From assembly GCF_000686805.1 (NCBI RefSeq), contig NZ_JMLP01000010.1, forward strand, positions 310,001 through 374,000: a stretch of DNA of 64,000 bases, given 5' to 3'. A program made the translations under genes and the position numbers. The notes under the pieces were generated by a model. The model had not been told where the DNA came from. It saw only the letters and a list, made by a program, of their open reading frames with translations, and made no database searches. Shown here piece by piece: positions 61,355 to 64,000 of this stretch. Each line of letters opens with the position of its first letter. Position 1 is the stretch's first letter. Source of the stretch: Bacillus sp. UNC41MFS5 (lineage in GTDB: Bacteria > Bacillota > Bacilli > Bacillales_B > DSM-18226).

Positions 61355-61768
61355 TTACCCCTTCATCCCTTTCTTCTCACAAAGTTCGAATAAAACCCCA
61401 GATGTCGATTTTGGATGCATGAAAGCGATATTTGCCCCACCTGCCCCAGGTCTTGACTGCTCGTCAATCATACGTATCCCTTGTTCCTTCATTTGGTGAA
61501 TTCTTTCTTCAATCGAGTCCACCCCGAGGGCAACATGGTGAATTCCCTCACCGCGTTTTTCGATAAATTTGGCGATGGCACTTTCTTCAGATGTAGGCTC
61601 AAGTAGTTCAAGCTTTGTACTGCCCGCCTGTAAAAAGGCAACTCTTACCTTTTGAGTATCCACCTCTTCGATTCCAATCAAAGGCAAATTTAACACATCA
61701 GTATAAAAAGGAAGCGCTTTCTCGATAGACTTCACCGCAATTCCAATATGGTCGACTTTTTTAATCAT
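61355..61768 (-). CDS. mce: Methylmalonyl-CoA epimerase (YqjC)
   Basis: 137-residue glyoxalase/VOC fold protein: metal ligands His in KVDHIGIAV, Gln/Glu in KLELLEP, His in IHHVALGVD and Glu in VLFELCEKKG. PGAGGANIAFMHPKS is diagnostic for epimerases. It converts (S)- to (R)-methylmalonyl-CoA for the mutase step. First gene of a two-gene unit with yqjD, where GGGGTAAA forms the ribosome site of the second gene. Confidence 0.92.
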   Translation of the reverse strand: MIKKVDHIGIAVKSIEKALPFYTDVLNLPLIGIEEVDTQKVRVAFLQAGSTKLELLEPTSEESAIAKFIEKRGEGIHHVALGVDSIEERIHQMKEQGIRMIDEQSRPGAGGANIAFMHPKSTSGVLFELCEKKGMKG

Positions 61769-61931
61769 TTTTTACCCCTCTGTTCTAAATATTAAAATTT
61801 ATTCGACAATAATCTTATTCGTTAAAAAGTTCATAAATCCTTCCTTAATTACTTAGTTGTTCCGTTGTTCATTTTTGCATTTCCTTGTACAATATAAGTA
61901 AAGTTTCAATCTGCTAAGGGAGGTACCCATT

Positions 61932-62030
61932 TTGAAAAGTAAGAAAACGAGAAAAATCATTGTTTATTTAATGTTATTTGCTATGCTTGCCTCAACACTA
62001 CTCATTGGAATTGGTCAATTTCTGTCATAA
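61932..62030 (+). CDS. Prli42-like stressosome membrane micropeptide
   Basis: 32 codons from a TTG at 61932 (GGAGG eight bases before) encode (M)KSKKTRKIIVYLMLFAML and ASTLLIGIGQFLS: a basic start, K-K-x-R-K-I-x-V-Y-L-M core and one transmembrane helix. This fits the Prli42 micropeptides, which in Listeria tether the stressosome to the membrane and relay oxidative stress to SigB. The gene is transcribed alone, ending in a strong terminator. Too short for certainty, but basic-plus-helix pattern and ribosome site are good. Confidence 0.75.
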   Translation: MKSKKTRKIIVYLMLFAMLASTLLIGIGQFLS

Positions 62031-62036
62031 TATAAA

Positions 62037-62070
62037 AAAAGGGACTGTTCCCATTTGAACAGTCCCTTTT
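62037..62070. terminator. Bidirectional terminator after the Prli42-like gene and yqjB
   Basis: AAAAGGGACTGTTC pairs perfectly with GAACAGTCCCTTTT around six bases, flanked by A and T runs on both sides. Confidence 0.87.
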
Positions 62071-62071
62071 C

Positions 62072-62584
62072 CTATTTAATTGCTCCATGATCTTTTGCAA
62101 GTGTCTCATATGATTTTTTGGAAGAAATCACTAATACTTTTGTTCCTAATGGAATGACGGGAAATAACGAGGTAACCACTTCATTTTGAGTGCGGATACA
62201 GCCTTGAGAGACATATTTTCCGATTGAAGCTGGCTGATTCGTTCCATGGATGCCATAGGTTCTGCCATCGGTTCCCTTTGCATCAAAGCCAATCCATCTT
62301 GCTCCCAGTGGATTCTTAGGATCTCCTCCAGGGATATTCCCTTTCCGAAAATAAGGTTCTTTGGCCTTTACCGTAATGGTAAAAAGACCTTCAGGCGTCA
62401 ACTCTTGTGTTTTTCCCGTCCCGACACTTACAACCGTTTGTACTTTGTTTTCATTAATAAAAGCCATTTCATTTTTACTTTTATTCACAATAAGAAATGG
62501 ATCGCCTGGCATAGGGTTTGGCCCCAATGGCCAAAGTGGTGACATGAAAAAAGCAATCAGGATTGGCGATAAAATTTTTATCAA
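62072..62584 (-). CDS. yqjB: L,D-transpeptidase (YkuD domain), YqjB-like
   Basis: 170 residues from a TTG at 62584 (AGGTGG five bases upstream; a GTG at 62593 is the alternative). Signal-like hydrophobic start, then a YkuD domain with YGIHGTNQPASIG (catalytic His) and SQGCIRTQNEV (catalytic Cys). The enzyme forms 3-3 cross-links or attaches proteins to peptidoglycan outside the membrane; spore-cortex or wall roles are both possible. It overlaps nothing and is downstream of yqjA by 14-24 bases. Confidence 0.85.
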   Translation of the reverse strand: MIKILSPILIAFFMSPLWPLGPNPMPGDPFLIVNKSKNEMAFINENKVQTVVSVGTGKTQELTPEGLFTITVKAKEPYFRKGNIPGGDPKNPLGARWIGFDAKGTDGRTYGIHGTNQPASIGKYVSQGCIRTQNEVVTSLFPVIPLGTKVLVISSKKSYETLAKDHGAIK

Positions 62585-62607
62585 AGCAGCCACCTGCCTT
62601 TTTTTCC

Positions 62608-63603
62608 CTAGTTTGCTTCAATCTTCTTCTGTTCATTCACTTTAGCCGTTGTTTTTATTCCCTTATATGAACTTTTAATAATCAGATATTCGTTCATTTC
62701 ATTTACTAGCTGCAGCAGAGCAGCCCGCGTTTCAAATTCTTCTCTTGTCTTTGGGAGCTCCATTTCCTCAAATTCCTTTTTCATTTCTCTTAATTTTTCA
62801 AGATAAATATAGGCTGTATTACCAGGATGGACATTTTCAGAAAGTTCTTCTAGAAACTCAGCTACCATATGCCCCTGCTTTACCGTTCGAGTAATGGAGG
62901 TAACAATAGGTAAAACACGTTCGATAATTTCAAATTGCTTTTGTCTCATTTTAAAATAATGAAAAAATATATTCTCATCTCGTAAAAAATGATTTTCAAC
63001 ATCCTGAAGGGCTATTGCTATTGCTTCATCAAGCAGACGAGCACCCATCGTAATCTCTTTTCCATCCCAATTACTATCCCCAGTCCGTAAATAACGTACC
63101 ATTTCAACAAAGATGATTTTAAAATTCTCCTCGATCTCACTTTGATAATCCTTTAGTTTTTTATCGACACTTGGCATATAAAGATTAATAAGTAATGCGA
63201 CCCCAATTCCAATCGTGATTACCCCAAGCTCATTTAGAAAAATGGCCAAGGTTATTTTTTTTGCCATATAAATATGTAAAATAATAACACTGCTTGTCAC
63301 AATACCGTCAGGCGCCTTCAGCATGACTATCGTCGGAATAAAGAAAAATAACATAATCCCAATTACAATTGGATGATAGGAGATTCCCTCGAAAAAAACG
63401 GCAGAAAAAGGCATCGCTAGTACACAGGCTAAAAAACGAGCCCATGCCGTACTGAGCGACCTCCGCTTTGTCACCTGTATACATAGTATGGTAAGTATTC
63501 CTGCAGAAGCAAAGTTCTGCAGTCCTAACTGCTGAGCAAGTAAAATTGAAATGGCTGTCCCAACAGCTGTTTTAATTGTCCGGTATCCAATCCGAAATTT
63601 CAT
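62608..63603 (-). CDS. yqjA: YqjA, aromatic-acid-exporter-family membrane protein
   Basis: 331 residues: six hydrophobic segments in the first 150 residues (starting RTIKTAVGTAISILLAQQLG) and a long cytoplasmic helical C-terminus. This layout is that of ArAE_1/DUF939 proteins, half-size relatives of aromatic acid exporters. The transported compound is unknown. The end has a K/E-rich helix. yqjB follows on the same strand within about 20 bases, so the two form an operon. Confidence 0.87.
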   Translation of the reverse strand: MKFRIGYRTIKTAVGTAISILLAQQLGLQNFASAGILTILCIQVTKRRSLSTAWARFLACVLAMPFSAVFFEGISYHPIVIGIMLFFFIPTIVMLKAPDGIVTSSVIILHIYMAKKITLAIFLNELGVITIGIGVALLINLYMPSVDKKLKDYQSEIEENFKIIFVEMVRYLRTGDSNWDGKEITMGARLLDEAIAIALQDVENHFLRDENIFFHYFKMRQKQFEIIERVLPIVTSITRTVKQGHMVAEFLEELSENVHPGNTAYIYLEKLREMKKEFEEMELPKTREEFETRAALLQLVNEMNEYLIIKSSYKGIKTTAKVNEQKKIEAN

Positions 63604-63620
63604 AGTTACCTCTCCAAATT

Positions 63621-63657
63621 ATAAAAAAATAAAAAGATGATCGTTAAGACCATCTTT
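63621..63657 (-). terminator. Terminator after artR
   Basis: On the minus strand AAAGATGGTC pairs with GATCATCTTT (one mismatch), followed by TTATTTTTTTATAA. Confidence 0.78.
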
Positions 63658-63717
63658 AGCATATCCCTATTAAAGCATTCTTTTGCAAGAATGCCCCATA
63701 TTTATGATTCCGATTCT

Positions 63718-64000
63718 CTACAATACTTTTTCTAAAAAGTCCTTAGCCCTGTCAGTCCGAGGGTTATTAAAGAATTCATCAGGAGATCCTTCTTCTAATA
63801 ATACCCCTTCATCAAGGAAGATAATCCGGTCAGAAACTTCACGAGCAAAACCCATTTCATGGGTAACAATGGCCATCGTCATTCCTGATTGCGCAAGATC
63901 TTTCATAACATTAAGTACTTCTTTTACCATCTCTGGGTCAAGTGCAGATGTTGGCTCATCAAATAACATTAACTTCGGTTCCATCGCAAGTGCACGAGCG
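63718..64000 (-). CDS. artR: ArtR (YqiZ), polar amino acid ABC transporter ATPase (3' part)
   Basis: The frame stays open to the window edge; 94 codons are seen. Walker B and D-loop [14 protein letters not shown], the H-loop [13 protein letters not shown] and the tail [21 protein letters not shown] are those of the arginine/polar amino acid importer ATPase. The N-terminal Walker A lies outside. In B. subtilis artP-artQ-artR (yqiX-yqiY-yqiZ) is next to yqjA, as here. Internal start codons, for example at 63984, are not the real start. Confidence 0.92.
   Translation of the reverse strand, partial: ARALAMEPKLMLFDEPTSALDPEMVKEVLNVMKDLAQSGMTMAIVTHEMGFAREVSDRIIFLDEGVLLEEGSPDEFFNNPRTDRAKDFLEKVL

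Overview
The window is a 64 kb piece of low-GC Gram-positive, endospore-forming chromosome. Gene content and order follow the Bacillus subtilis stretch from ypbF through the res, spoVA, spoIIA, drm-xerD-fur, spoIIM and yqk/yqj clusters to the artPQR (yqiXYZ) transporter. Protein similarity is strong but not B. subtilis-like throughout, which suggests another Bacillaceae genus (a Neobacillus- or Mesobacillus-like species is my guess; the species is not determined). There is no phage, transposase, CRISPR array, rRNA or tRNA. Most genes lie on the minus strand, in short operons closed by clear intrinsic terminators.

Layout: 1-147 is the 3' end of the spore-coat catalase cotJC. 179-4501 is ypbF-ypbE-ypbD-recS-ypbB, divergent from ferredoxin (fer, 4758). 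5120-6054 is the riboflavin importer gene ribU with a full FMN riboswitch, terminator and promoter. 6114-6860 is an M23/LysM wall hydrolase. 7033-8790 is sigX-rsiX with a self-recognised ECF promoter. 9096-15201 is resA-resB-resC and resD-resE (cytochrome c maturation and its two-component regulator), then rluB, spmA-spmB and dacB (spore core dehydration and cortex), sodF, ypuI, a gene of unknown function, and scpA-scpB (condensin partners). 22206-24722 holds small sporulation or membrane genes, ypuF, an orphan ribT and ypuA.

24950-32574 is the core sporulation block: lysA, spoVAF, spoVAEa, spoVAB, spoVAA, sigF-spoIIAB-spoIIAA and dacF. The spoVA operon lacks spoVAC, spoVAD and spoVAEb, which is the most notable structural anomaly in the window. 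32714-38829 is nucleoside catabolism (pdp, pupG, drm), xerD, yqzK, fur and spoIIM. 38892-41783 is an EndoQ-like nuclease (yqxK), nudF, the tiny FtsZ inhibitor gene mciZ and yqkF. 41842-45180 is a ketone-body cassette (scoA-scoB and HMG-CoA lyase) bracketed by two inverted copies of a dispersed repeat. 45304-50773 is yqkD, yqkB, a CDGSH Fe-S protein, a YolD/Y-family polymerase SOS operon, yqzH, yqjQ and yqjP. 50939-53303 is a proline-type T-box leader driving proI and probably a glycosyltransferase. 53385-64000 is namA, rnz, zwf, polY1, a PepT-like peptidase, a propionyl-CoA carboxylase subunit and methylmalonyl-CoA epimerase, a Prli42-like micropeptide, an L,D-transpeptidase, yqjA and the cut-off artR.

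Three themes connect the genes: sporulation (sigF switch, spoVA, spm/dac, spoIIM, mciZ), acyl-CoA and branched-chain catabolism (HMG-CoA lyase, SCOT, carboxylase, epimerase), and DNA damage tolerance (two Y-family polymerases, EndoQ-like, RecS). I found no convincing wholly new multi-gene system. The best leads are the reduced spoVA operon, the repeat-flanked cassette, and several micro-genes.
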